Notes under the pieces: generated by a model
The model's database searches: none
The model's input: the letters and a program-made list of their open reading frames with translations, nothing else
What the model was told of the DNA's origin: nothing
Assembly (NCBI RefSeq): GCF_009806575.1
Contig: NZ_CP047096.1
Coordinates: 62,001 to 126,000, forward strand
Reading direction: 5' to 3'
Length of the DNA: 64,000 bases
From: Rossellomorea marisflavi
GTDB lineage: Bacteria; Bacillota; Bacilli; Bacillales; Bacillaceae_B
Made by a program: the position numbers and the translations under genes
Shown: piece after piece, positions 33,657 through 42,161 of the stretch
Numbering within the stretch: the first letter of the stretch is position 1
Layout: each line of letters opens with the position of its first letter

Positions 33657-34929
33657 AAGTGACCTCTACAATATTGGCACTTGAAGTTTGCTTGTAAAAT
33701 GTTGGTTGCGATTCATAATCCTTATCCCATGTTTCATGATCTGCGATTAAAAGGTTACTGTACTCGATACCTAAAACGTCATGCTGTGATTCTAGGGATG
33801 TTTCATAAATGCCTATTATACGGTGAATAGGCTTCTTTAGATCTAGTCGTTCTTCTACTTGTACGTTAGCATAGTCAAGAATTCTTAAGGTTGAGACCAA
33901 GCCTTCTTCTAAGTACATCATCCCCACCGTTTCAACATACACGCCTTCCCTAAATACATCATAGATTAAATCCAATCTAAGGCTTGATGGAGCGGATGGC
34001 TTATAATAGGCTTCCTCACCTACTTCTGTAAACTGGTAAGGAAAACAATTATTCATATCGATTAATACATCTAGCCCTGTTCTAAGTCTATGCTTCTTAC
34101 TATCTATTTGAAGCGGGATTTCTCCCCTTAGTACCTTTTGAATAATTTTAGAAGCCCTTTTGAGTGCTACAGAGTATACATTTAAATTTTGTGGCACTTT
34201 CTTTCCTTCTTCAGTATCTAAAATCCCTTTTCTTAGATTTCCAATCCTCCTCCGACGGTCCCCATAAAATTTAGTAGTCCTAAAACTTTCATCAAGTGAA
34301 ATAAAAAAGACATTATGCACCTGGTCAGGATTCATGCTAGCCCACTCATAATACCTACTCATCTTGTGTTCGATGTCAGACATTCTTTCTGTTCCAGTAT
34401 CAAGCTCAATATAAACATTCTTCTTTTGACAACTAAGAACCCAATCAGGAACCAAAAAGGGTTTGTTGTCATCCTTGTTTCTTAAAAACAAACTGTCGTA
34501 AGGGTAGTGGGATTCAACTTTGGCTTGCTCCATGTCTTTTACCACTTGAATTACCACTTGTTGAGTAGCAAGTAAGTGGTCCATATGCGCTGGTTGTCCA
34601 ATTCTCTTATATGTTGAGTAACTACTCTCCTCTGGAGTGATCAAGCCCAACTCCTTTAATATGCTAATACCTTTGCTCCCTATACGGTAATAGTAAAAGA
34701 ATATTCCATCTACTAAGGGATACTTATTTCTAACCAATAACCTATAAGCTGTAAATTTGGTTAACCTTCTTCTTAAATTTGCAAACTCATTCTTGGATTT
34801 TAAACCAAGCCAATAACCTATCTGTTCAGAGGTCACAATTCTTTGATTGAAAATCATCTTCAATAAATCCATTTCAACTTCCTTGATAATGATCCCCTTC
34901 CTATTTTCTGATAAAAGTCTGTACTCCAT
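33646..34929 (-). CDS. Replication-relaxation family protein
   Basis: 427 residues. N-terminal winged helix (about 25-90, VTSEQIGYWLGLKSKNEFANLRRRL), then the family's conserved HLLATQQV, VPDWVLS and YIELDTGTERMSDIEHKM elements around 115-190. These proteins are encoded beside coupling proteins on many Firmicute plasmids and may help process transfer DNA. AGGAGG precedes the ATG by eight bases. First gene behind leader B3. Confidence 0.75.
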   Translation of the reverse strand: MEYRLLSENRKGIIIKEVEMDLLKMIFNQRIVTSEQIGYWLGLKSKNEFANLRRRLTKFTAYRLLVRNKYPLVDGIFFYYYRIGSKGISILKELGLITPEESSYSTYKRIGQPAHMDHLLATQQVVIQVVKDMEQAKVESHYPYDSLFLRNKDDNKPFLVPDWVLSCQKKNVYIELDTGTERMSDIEHKMSRYYEWASMNPDQVHNVFFISLDESFRTTKFYGDRRRRIGNLRKGILDTEEGKKVPQNLNVYSVALKRASKIIQKVLRGEIPLQIDSKKHRLRTGLDVLIDMNNCFPYQFTEVGEEAYYKPSAPSSLRLDLIYDVFREGVYVETVGMMYLEEGLVSTLRILDYANVQVEERLDLKKPIHRIIGIYETSLESQHDVLGIEYSNLLIADHETWDKDYESQPTFYKQTSSANIVEVTYDH

Positions 34930-34950
34930 CCATAAAACCTCCTAAAATAC

Positions 34951-35010
34951 AAAAATCCCCACTGACAAAGATAGGCACAAACCTATCTATCAGTGGGGAT
35001 TTCCCATCAG
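34951..35010 (-). promoter_or_regulatory. Leader element B3 (attenuator)
   Basis: Minus strand CUGAUGGGAAAUCCCCACUG: mini-hairpin UGGG-AAAUC-CCCA (34994-35006) sharing bases with the terminator at 34951-35000 that ends CAGUGGGGAUUUUU. TATAAT at 35028-35033 puts the transcript start only about 15 bases before the mini-hairpin. Confidence 0.8.
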
Positions 35011-35309
35011 TAATTAATTTCAAAATAATTATAACATAATCTATTAATAAAGATTAACGAATATTAATTCTAAACTATGCATAAATAAAACGATAACCTT
35101 AATCAAAATTCAAACGGACCAATCATTTTCTATAATCTTAAATCATACATTTTGATTGATAGGATAAACTTGTGATTTTACATGATTTAAAAGAGGTGAA
35201 ACCCCTAAAAAACAAGTTGGGTTGGATACATGTAGTCGGGGTTCATCTAAAAAATAGAATCCAGTCATACCAGTAGTTTAAAGCCGATATACATTGTTAC
35301 TCGGAAATA

Positions 35310-35350
35310 CATAGTCAAGCTAACATACATACATAGTATTCTTGACCATG
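35310..35350. repeat. Imperfect inverted repeat upstream of tubR
   Basis: Arms CATAGTCAAG and CTTGACCATG, nine of ten bases complementary. A second hairpin with perfect 13-base arms (ATTGAATAAAACC / GGTTTTATTCAAT) is at 35426-35455. Together they mark a structured non-coding stretch of about 750 bases (35040-35791) ahead of tubR. Confidence 0.45.
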
Positions 35351-35563
35351 CATTTCCTGCAAACTAATTTTTTCCAATAGGTGAGGATATTTCAATGTGC
35401 TACTGGAAATTTCTAAAATAAGTAGATTGAATAAAACCTTTAGGTTTTATTCAATGAATTGCTTTGGTTTAAAGAGAAAATCTTAAGAAATGCTTCTCAA
35501 CCAGCATCCATATTCAAACAAATATATCTGGATCCACAAAGGATATAATAACCTTCAACACAC

Positions 35564-35664
35564 ATGCATCATCTAATTGATGCATTAGATTGTAAATTAT
35601 TGTAACATTTATAAAAACCTTATAAAATCAACGTTTTTATATGCATCATCTAATTGATGCATTA
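35564..35664. repeat. Palindromic direct repeats, probable tubC centromere or TubR operator
   Basis: Two identical 24-base copies (35564-35587 and 35641-35664), 77 bases apart, each containing the palindrome ATGCATCA-TCTAAT-TGATGCAT. A half-site ATGCATCAT lies at 35765-35773 next to the tubR ribosome site. TubR proteins bind repeated sites upstream of tubRZ as both centromere and operator, which fits. Confidence 0.7.
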
Positions 35665-35791
35665 TATTGGGTTTTAAGATATAATTAGTTTACATCTCGT
35701 ATATATTCTCAAAAAACCTTATCATTACAAGCTTGAAAGCCACTCACCTCAATGATACAATTAAATGCATCATTAGAAGGTGGTGAACCTA

Positions 35792-36124
35792 ATGGACGCA
35801 ACAAACGAAAAGATAGGAAGCATAGACGATCTTCAATACAACAAAAACGTACTTTGTTTCCTTCGTTCCAAGTTAGATGATTTTGCCATAGACTGCTTCA
35901 AAATGGTGGCTCGTCAACATAATCATAATGGGCTGATTAAATCCAAGATGATTGAGGATTATTCCAGTAAACGTTACATATATGAAAAAGCATTTAACTT
36001 CCTAGAAGCACAGGGGTTTATTGAGATTAAAGAGCTCGGGAATATGAAACCATATTTCATCACCACACGAGGCAGACAATTGGTGGATCTAATTTTGAAC
36101 GAAAAAAACCAACACGAAAATTAA
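35792..36124 (+). CDS. tubR: TubR-like centromere-binding winged-helix protein
   Basis: 110 residues from the ATG reading MDATNEKIGSIDD; an in-frame GTG 12 bases earlier is possible. A small winged-helix protein (DFAIDCFKMVARQHNHNGLIKSKMIE...FLEAQGFIEIKELG) 11 bases ahead of tubZ. In type III partition TubR binds the centromere repeats and couples them to TubZ filaments. Identified by size, fold pattern and place. Confidence 0.75.
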   Translation: MDATNEKIGSIDDLQYNKNVLCFLRSKLDDFAIDCFKMVARQHNHNGLIKSKMIEDYSSKRYIYEKAFNFLEAQGFIEIKELGNMKPYFITTRGRQLVDLILNEKNQHEN

Positions 36125-36135
36125 GGAGGATTTAA

Positions 36136-37473
36136 ATGTTAAATTTAGAAAAGCTCGGAGCTACTAGAGCCATTTTATCCGCTCACATGAACTCTAAAGA
36201 AGTTCAAAGAGAAATTGATCGGTACCCTTCCCAGGCCGTAATTGGATTAGGACAAGGCGGAGGCAGAATTGCTGCTGAAATGTCTCGCTTTGGTTTTCCT
36301 ACATACCTTGTTAACTCCTCTAAATCAGATATGGACGAGCATGCTCCATTGATTCCTGAAGAGAGACGAGTAATTACCAAAAGCCAGGACTTCCCTGAAT
36401 TAGAGGGTACAGATAAAAATGCTCAATTAGGCTTCCAAATAGCCAAAGAAAATCAACAAGCATACAAAGAACTAGCTGTATCCGATGAAATACAAAATTC
36501 AGATTTTGTTTGGGTTTGCGTATCTCTTGGAGGAGGCACTGGAAATGGCGCACTTAAAGTAGCTCTTGCCTATCTGTCTAAAATCAGAAGTAACCGTTCA
36601 TTACCTGGAAACAAAATTCCCCTTGGAGTTATTTGCTCACTTCCTTCCAGTGAAGAGCGCGGCTCTGCATTTAGAGAAAATGCTCTCGCTGGAATACAAG
36701 TTCTTCAAAGCATGATCAATCAAAATCAGATCGGTTCAGTATTGGTGATTGATAATGAAAAAATGAAAGATTACTATGCTGAGAGCCCTCTTGTAACATA
36801 TGCCGGTACTGAAGTTGATGCTAAATCTTACAGCAATATGGTGGTAAGTAGTATTGTCGCTGAAGTAGCTTCATTGCCTTTACTTCAAGGTAGGTCGGTA
36901 TTTGATAAAACTGAGTTTCTATCAACAATCTCAACAGCAGGTTGGTTGAGTATTTCAAAACATAAGGGGTTAAGTGATGATGAAGATCTCGAGAAAATCA
37001 TCGATTTCCTTTTTAAAGAAAACGAAGTTCTGGCCAACTATGAATTAAGTAATGCAATTGCAGGCGCCGTAGCTGTTATGTATCCAGACACTAAGAAAGT
37101 ATCACCACGAATTGCAGACGATGTTTACAAATACACGTCAGAGCTCCTACAATCTAAAGTCAATCTATCGATCTCCTCCAATAGTAAGATTGAAGACATT
37201 CAACTATATGGGTTGACGGTTTATCCTCAACCGTCTAATAGGATTAAGCAGCTAAGAGAGGAACTTGAACACTGGAAACAGAAAGAAAAAGAGCAGGAAG
37301 AAGCAAAATTACAAGCTGCTTCCGCCTTAGAACTTGATGAATTTAATAACTTCTTCTCATCAAGTGAAACTACTACTAAGCGTAAGAAATTCACAATAGA
37401 CGACCTAAATTCTGAGGATGAGGAAAAGCCAGCTTCCCAAGCCTCACTAGATGATTTGGACAACTTATTTTAA
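36136..37473 (+). CDS. tubZ: TubZ (RepX) tubulin-like partition GTPase
   Basis: 445 residues. N-terminal GLGQGGGRIA (about 37-46) and the tubulin signature GGGTGNG (about 132-138) are the GTP-binding loops of the tubulin/FtsZ superfamily. Length matches TubZ of Bacillus virulence and toxin plasmids. The C-terminal tail is charged (KEKEQEEAK..., DDLNSEDEEKPAS). TubZ treadmilling filaments move plasmid copies apart; in pXO1-type plasmids the gene is also needed for replication. AAGGAGG lies ahead of the ATG. Confidence 0.93.
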   Translation: MLNLEKLGATRAILSAHMNSKEVQREIDRYPSQAVIGLGQGGGRIAAEMSRFGFPTYLVNSSKSDMDEHAPLIPEERRVITKSQDFPELEGTDKNAQLGFQIAKENQQAYKELAVSDEIQNSDFVWVCVSLGGGTGNGALKVALAYLSKIRSNRSLPGNKIPLGVICSLPSSEERGSAFRENALAGIQVLQSMINQNQIGSVLVIDNEKMKDYYAESPLVTYAGTEVDAKSYSNMVVSSIVAEVASLPLLQGRSVFDKTEFLSTISTAGWLSISKHKGLSDDEDLEKIIDFLFKENEVLANYELSNAIAGAVAVMYPDTKKVSPRIADDVYKYTSELLQSKVNLSISSNSKIEDIQLYGLTVYPQPSNRIKQLREELEHWKQKEKEQEEAKLQAASALELDEFNNFFSSSETTTKRKKFTIDDLNSEDEEKPASQASLDDLDNLF

Positions 37474-37477
37474 ATCA

Positions 37478-37513
37478 AAAGACCTGGATGATATATTCAA
37501 CCAGGTCTTTTTT
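37478..37513 (+). terminator. Terminator of tubRZ
   Basis: AAAGACCTGG / CCAGGTCTTT stem followed by seven T, just past the tubZ stop. Confidence 0.85.
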
Positions 37514-37524
37514 TTATTTCTACA

Positions 37525-37745
37525 CCAATCGACTTACCAATCAACTTAAATCAATCAACTTTATCAATCTTGCAATCATTTTTAATCTTTTAAAATCATT
37601 TATTGATAATTATTCAATCTTTAAACCCTGATAAATCAATAATTACACTCTATAAATAAATATTGCTAAATATAATTAAATAAAGTTATATATAAATCAA
37701 ATTTTTGATGAATCAGTTCAAATCAAAGCTGTTGATTGACTCATT
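37525..37745. repeat. AT-rich region with ATCAATC-type repeats
   Basis: No gene. About a dozen short copies of (A)ATCAA(T)C or its complement TTGAT occur between tubZ and the tubY-like gene, densest at 37527-37570 and 37700-37740. Could be an iteron-like origin, a centromere or a TubY operator. Confidence 0.45.
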
Positions 37746-37829
37746 TTCCCTGTACAAAACTATTGAAAAATCTAGTTTTTTAAGAGTAAGATGTATGTAG
37801 ATAACAATAATCTGATTGGAGGTTATTGA

Positions 37830-38927
37830 ATGGACAGGGAAGATGGAATCATTATAAATAATGATGATCAATCACAGGAAGATAAATCAGTGACCATTCA
37901 CAATGAATTGGCTGAAAAATTTAAAGACGATCCTCTGTCGCATTTATTAATAGAGGCAGGGAAGAGCGACTTATTGTTACCCGATGCTATAATTGATCAG
38001 CTTAAGCGTAAAAACCTATATTCCATATCTCAAGCTGCGGATATTGTAGGGAAAAAAGATTATAACATTAGAAACAATATTCAGCGGAACGGGCTAGGCG
38101 ATTATGTAGGTATTACTCAAACGGGCAAATTGTATAGGCTTGACTACATAGGTATATACAAGCTATATCTAATTTTCACAGTTCAAGAAGAACTTCGGTT
38201 AAATCCAGCTGACATTGCCTCAGTTGTAGGTGTAATGGCCGAGAAAGTTAGAAGCTTCCAACCGGCTAAACCTAACAATTTTTACTCAAATAATGAAATT
38301 GCTACTCCAGGACCTGGTCCTTACCAATCCAATCAAGATGCTGAGAATCAGATCTTGAGGATGATTATGTTTAATCAACTAGTAGATCAACGTAAAGAGA
38401 AACAGTATGAACTTGTAGAAGCCAAGCGTTTGGTTTCGGAGTGGGAAATTGAAATGAATCATCTTAATCAGATGATTGAAATGCAGGAAAGCCTTCGAGC
38501 CATGGCCAAGAATGTAAATTCAAAAGAGGAAGTAAATGACTGGATCACGCATATTAATAAGTCTTTAAAAAATGCGTTTGATTCCCAGCAAGATGAAAAA
38601 GGCTTCTGGGGAAGGTTGTTTGGCAGTAAAAAGGAGGATAACTCCTTTAAGGAAGTCGAGCTTAGCCATAAAGAGAGTGCAGTCATGTTAGAAATTGAAC
38701 AGGATTTAGATAAACTTAAAAAGCAAAAGGAAGAGATCCTTGGAAGAAAAGAATTACTTCTTCAAAACAGGTCTGATAAAGAAAATGAACTTAAGGCTTT
38801 TGATGAATTTGTAGAAAGCCAAAGGACCCTTCTAATCGATTCAACAAATAATCCCATTATTAGAGGAATGCTTGAGAATAACAATCCAGCTGCACTTCTT
38901 TCCCACTTGAATGAAAAGGATCAATAA
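37830..38927 (+). CDS. tubY: TubY-like MerR-type DNA-binding protein
   Basis: 365 residues: a MerR-like helix-turn-helix (about 60-115, SISQAADIVGKKDYNIRNNI...) and a long coiled coil (about 185-345). This is the layout of TubY, the third gene of tubRZY loci, which regulates tubRZ and TubZ assembly. It follows tubZ after a terminator and repeat region and has GGAGG before the ATG. Confidence 0.6.
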   Translation: MDREDGIIINNDDQSQEDKSVTIHNELAEKFKDDPLSHLLIEAGKSDLLLPDAIIDQLKRKNLYSISQAADIVGKKDYNIRNNIQRNGLGDYVGITQTGKLYRLDYIGIYKLYLIFTVQEELRLNPADIASVVGVMAEKVRSFQPAKPNNFYSNNEIATPGPGPYQSNQDAENQILRMIMFNQLVDQRKEKQYELVEAKRLVSEWEIEMNHLNQMIEMQESLRAMAKNVNSKEEVNDWITHINKSLKNAFDSQQDEKGFWGRLFGSKKEDNSFKEVELSHKESAVMLEIEQDLDKLKKQKEEILGRKELLLQNRSDKENELKAFDEFVESQRTLLIDSTNNPIIRGMLENNNPAALLSHLNEKDQ

Positions 38928-38945
38928 AAAACCGATGGATTTGAT

Positions 38946-38975
38946 TTGCAATAATGGTAATTTACGTTGTATAAT
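38946..38975 (+). promoter_or_regulatory. Promoter of the 35-residue gene
   Basis: TTGCAA, 18 bases, TATAAT, 28 bases ahead of the start codon. Confidence 0.6.
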
Positions 38976-39002
38976 AAAAACAAATTGGAAGGGGATGATT
39001 GC

Positions 39003-39110
39003 ATGTTTACAATCCTTAAAGAAAAGACCCAGATACTTCTGGATAATACAATGTTAGGAATTGCCGGTATTGGTATAGCCATAGGCATCGCAATCAGCTT
39101 CCTACAGTAA
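39003..39110 (+). CDS. Small membrane protein (35 residues)
   Basis: AGGGG before the ATG; polar N-terminus (MFTILKEKTQILLDNT) and one glycine/isoleucine-rich helix (MLGIAGIGIAIGIAISFLQ). It has its own promoter and its own terminator, so it is a deliberate monocistronic gene. Could be a toxin-like peptide or a membrane accessory of replication or partition; unknown. Confidence 0.6.
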   Translation: MFTILKEKTQILLDNTMLGIAGIGIAIGIAISFLQ

Positions 39111-39130
39111 ATTGATCGGTTCCCATATTA

Positions 39131-39165
39131 AAAAGCCGCCCAGCAATTCGCTGGGCGGCTTTATT
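39131..39165 (+). terminator. Terminator of the 35-residue gene
   Basis: AAAGCCGCCCAGC / GCTGGGCGGCTTT stem with a five-base loop and U-rich end; very stable. Confidence 0.85.
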
Positions 39166-39179
39166 GTATCTAAAAATAA

Positions 39180-39431
39180 AAACAAGAAATCCCTCTACCA
39201 TAGGTAAAGGGATTCTTGTGGTTTAACAAACAACAAGAAGTTGTTTGGTCTATTCTTATTAAGTTACTTTTAATCTACCAAATTCCTTTTGATTTTGCAA
39301 CTAATATTTATTCAAATAACGGAAATCGACAGAAAATTTATATTTGCTATTGCGTTATCATTTTTTGATGTGCTAACATGAAGGTGGGTTTAACAAACAC
39401 GCAGTGATCCTTAGGGGATGACTATACTTAG
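39180..39431 (-). ncRNA. Candidate non-coding RNA, about 250 bases
   Basis: Promoter on the minus strand TTGACC, 17 bases, TATACA (39438-39466); terminator-like stem AAGAAATCCCT / AGGGATTCTT at 39184-39217 with U-rich end. No frame longer than about ten codons with a ribosome site between them. Function unknown. Confidence 0.4.
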
Positions 39432-39577
39432 CACCAGTGTATACATTTTTGTGTACATCAGGTCAAATGGTATAGTTTCAACGATTGGATCATGGATGTT
39501 GTATTTTTTATACCCAAATTTAGTGGTAAAACCTTACATAGAGAGAAAAAATTACAAAAATATAAAAATAAACAAAA

Positions 39578-39654
39578 AAAAAGCTTAGGAAAACAAGTTT
39601 CCTAAGACCTCGCCCCCCAAAAAATAACACACAGAGGCAATAACGTTTTTGGTT
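39578..39654 (-). ncRNA. Candidate small RNA, about 75 bases
   Basis: Minus strand promoter TTGAAT, 17 bases, TACAAT (39661-39689), and a terminator CTTAGGAAA / TTTCCTAAG (39584-39606) followed by eight U. The RNA contains GGGCGAGGU, a nine-base sequence that recurs in the divergent transcript at 39740-39748. Divergent from the small hydrophobic peptide frame; a replication-control or toxin-regulating RNA is possible. Confidence 0.5.
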
Positions 39655-39739
39655 AAGTTAATTGTACCATCATAAACTATAAGATTCAATAGTTTTTACT
39701 ACAGACAGATATAAAGAATATATAATATAAAAAGTGTGT

Positions 39740-39841
39740 ATGGGCGAGGTTTTAGAGCAAATTGAAATGACCTTATTTATCATTGGTTCTTACTTAGTAT
39801 TGGTTATTTGTCTTACATTCAATACTAAAGTAATAGCTTGA
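39740..39841 (+). CDS. Possible small hydrophobic peptide (33 residues)
   Basis: Frame MGEVLEQIEMTLFIIGSYLV then a hydrophobic helix and a short tail, the size and shape of type I toxin or holin-like peptides. No good ribosome site, which weakens it. TATAAT-like sequence at about 39721-39728. Next to a candidate small RNA on the other strand. Confidence 0.3.
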   Translation: MGEVLEQIEMTLFIIGSYLVLVICLTFNTKVIA

Positions 39842-40024
39842 TAGGGTCGTGGATCTAGGCAGTCTAAACTTCGTCTATTTTTTGTGCCTAAATCAGCAAA
39901 ATTTGTTGACACTTCTGGCCTGCGAAGTATAATTCCGCCTTGTTAACTTGTTTTCTTGAAGAGGAGAAACCCATTAGTACATTGATACCAAAGGGATTCT
40001 TCTTAGTTCAAGGAGGGTTAGTAA

Positions 40025-41695
40025 GTGGTAAGTGTAAAAAGCGATGTTACCCAATGTCAACTTAATAAAGCTTTAAATCCGGCATTTTCAAAAGAAAATG
40101 TTCACCGGGTTCTTGTTTCAGCTGCCTTTATGAATCAGCTATTTCAAAACGATCAATTTTATAAGAATTCTCCAACATTCCAACATGGGAGTTCTTCCGT
40201 TAAGCTTTACCATGTCACAAGATCTGATATCCTTACTGCCATTAGTCTTTTCATTTCGTGTAATACAGTAGGGGAAATAAATGAAATTACATATAACCGC
40301 TTGTTTGAGCAACGAATTAAGCCTCTTTATAATAAATTCCTTTCATACCAGGAGTTTGTTTTAAGTATTCACAAATTCTCTGAGTTAAAGCTATTAAAAA
40401 TTAGCCAAAATCCTATTACGAAAAGATATAATCTTAAGATTAATCACTTTTTACAAGAAGGGTCTGATTCTTCAGCACCAGTACCAGAAAGATACATATC
40501 TCTTCATCCTTTCATATTTGAGGAAAGGTTTCTTCGTCAATCCATTGATTATTGGAAAATGTACCTAAGATACATTGTTCAATGTAACATGACTTCTTCC
40601 CCTCGTTATTACTATTTCAATCAAGACAAAGAAAATTATATAAGTCACTTGCAGTCATCAGATCTGCGTACTTTTTTAAACAAAAAAGAAAATCACCAGG
40701 TTAAACAGGTCATTCAAAAATTAACTTCTGTTGAGATCCTTCCTGGCGAAGGTCCTTTATTTACTTCAACTGGAAATGGGCCTTTAATTACAAAAAGGTT
40801 TAAACGTTTCCACGAAGTTGGATTGAAAATCAATCCTAGCTACCTGTCTCACCGGTCCATTACCACAGAAGCTCGCTTCCCACTAGCTATAGAGGAAAGA
40901 TACCAGAGGGAAAGCAAATTCATTCAACACTATTTAGAAGCCTTAGGTGTAGGTGAGCTTTACCACGTAGAACTCAAAGGTAAATTTAACGGAAGTCTGG
41001 CCAAGAATCTAGTGTATCGACTAAAATCTTACTCTAAAGGCATGGTAAAGATCGCACTAGATGAGTTGGCAGCAGAATTCAAGATGTTTAAAAGGATCCC
41101 AAGCAACTTAGATGCTTTTATAAGCACTGCTCTAAGGTTTAAAAAACAAACTGAATTTAAACGAATTCTACGGGATGAAAATCTTTACACACTTCTGATT
41201 AGAGGGTGGAAAGCTACTGAGCGTGAAGATAGAATTTATGAATTCCTTAATGTCTTAAGTCCTTTGAAAGTAAACGAATTTAAAGCCTTCTGCAGGCATG
41301 GTTATAAATCCTTAAAAGCTACATATCAACGTTCCACTATCTCTGAAGGGGATTATAGATGTTCCGTTGAATTAGATAACATTCCTGGAATAGACCTTCT
41401 TAGACGAACGGCATACAAGTTAGAAGTAGATCCTCTTGAATATAATAAACAAGAAGAATCCTTGGCAAAACTCATACCTCTTGCTACTGATAACACTGAA
41501 GTTGGCTCATTAATTCATACTGTTTTTAAACGCTTGAATTCCTTAGGAAAACACCAGGGCAGCCATTTAGACTTAGGAAAGGTGAAATTGGAGTCAATCC
41601 TATTAGATGAATGGTTAAAGACCGGTAGTAAGCATTTCCAAAAGAGGATCTCACAAGTTTATTACCATTTAAAATCTCTTAGAATTACGCTATAA
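40025..41695 (+). CDS. Putative plasmid replication initiator
   Basis: 556 residues, GTG start with AAGGAGGG at ideal distance. No family recognised with certainty. Two stretches look winged-helix-like (about 95-140, FVLSIHKFSELKLLKISQNP, and about 330-385, NLVYRLKSYSKGMVKIALDELAAEFKMF). Basic overall. It is immediately followed by a region with a consensus DnaA box and a long AT-rich stretch, the arrangement of Rep followed by its origin, and it lies in the partition/maintenance block. The Rep call rests on this context. Confidence 0.5.
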   Translation: MVSVKSDVTQCQLNKALNPAFSKENVHRVLVSAAFMNQLFQNDQFYKNSPTFQHGSSSVKLYHVTRSDILTAISLFISCNTVGEINEITYNRLFEQRIKPLYNKFLSYQEFVLSIHKFSELKLLKISQNPITKRYNLKINHFLQEGSDSSAPVPERYISLHPFIFEERFLRQSIDYWKMYLRYIVQCNMTSSPRYYYFNQDKENYISHLQSSDLRTFLNKKENHQVKQVIQKLTSVEILPGEGPLFTSTGNGPLITKRFKRFHEVGLKINPSYLSHRSITTEARFPLAIEERYQRESKFIQHYLEALGVGELYHVELKGKFNGSLAKNLVYRLKSYSKGMVKIALDELAAEFKMFKRIPSNLDAFISTALRFKKQTEFKRILRDENLYTLLIRGWKATEREDRIYEFLNVLSPLKVNEFKAFCRHGYKSLKATYQRSTISEGDYRCSVELDNIPGIDLLRRTAYKLEVDPLEYNKQEESLAKLIPLATDNTEVGSLIHTVFKRLNSLGKHQGSHLDLGKVKLESILLDEWLKTGSKHFQKRISQVYYHLKSLRITL

Positions 41696-41697
41696 AA

Positions 41698-41733
41698 GTA
41701 AGGTTTTTTTGAAAAAAATCAGAAAAACCTTAC
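41698..41733 (+). terminator. Terminator of the putative rep gene
   Basis: GTAAGGTTTTTTT / AGAAAAACCTTAC stem just past the stop. Confidence 0.7.
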
Positions 41734-41736
41734 TAT

Positions 41737-42150
41737 CTTCTTTTATAGTCAAATCATAAAAAATCGAAAATATATATGTGAATTATGTGGATTATGTTAG
41801 TAATGGGGACTGAATGTGCATAGTTTTAAAAGCTTTTGTGGAAAACTTATAATCAATTCTTGTTTTCATTGTGCTTTTTCTGATCTACTTATCCTTGGAA
41901 TTATTATCCACAATTTCTCCAGGGCTATTTGTGATTTTCCCAATGTTAATATCGGAGTCTTATGATTATGGATTTTATAATTTAATTTTTTTATGTTTTA
42001 TATCTATCTAAAGCTTTAACACTAAGGGTTTACAATTTCCTAGAAGGGAAAACGCTATTTAATAGGTTTTTGTTTTAAAAAGTTTTTACATTTATTATTA
42101 TTTAAGGTTAGAAATCCTTATCTGCTATAATTAATCTATGAAATAAAAAG
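41737..42150. other. Candidate replication origin
   Basis: No gene. A perfect DnaA box TTATCCACA at 41904-41912, a reverse TTTTCCACA at 41837-41845 and a one-mismatch TAATCCACA (reverse) at 41786-41794, followed by about 180 bases of strongly AT-rich DNA (41940-42130) suited to strand opening. It directly follows the putative rep gene. Confidence 0.6.
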
Positions 42151-42161
42151 AGGTGAGAGGT

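Noticed and set aside
35564..35664. Repeats as a CRISPR array
   Set aside because: Only two full copies, palindromic, next to tubR, and no cas genes; centromere/operator explains them.
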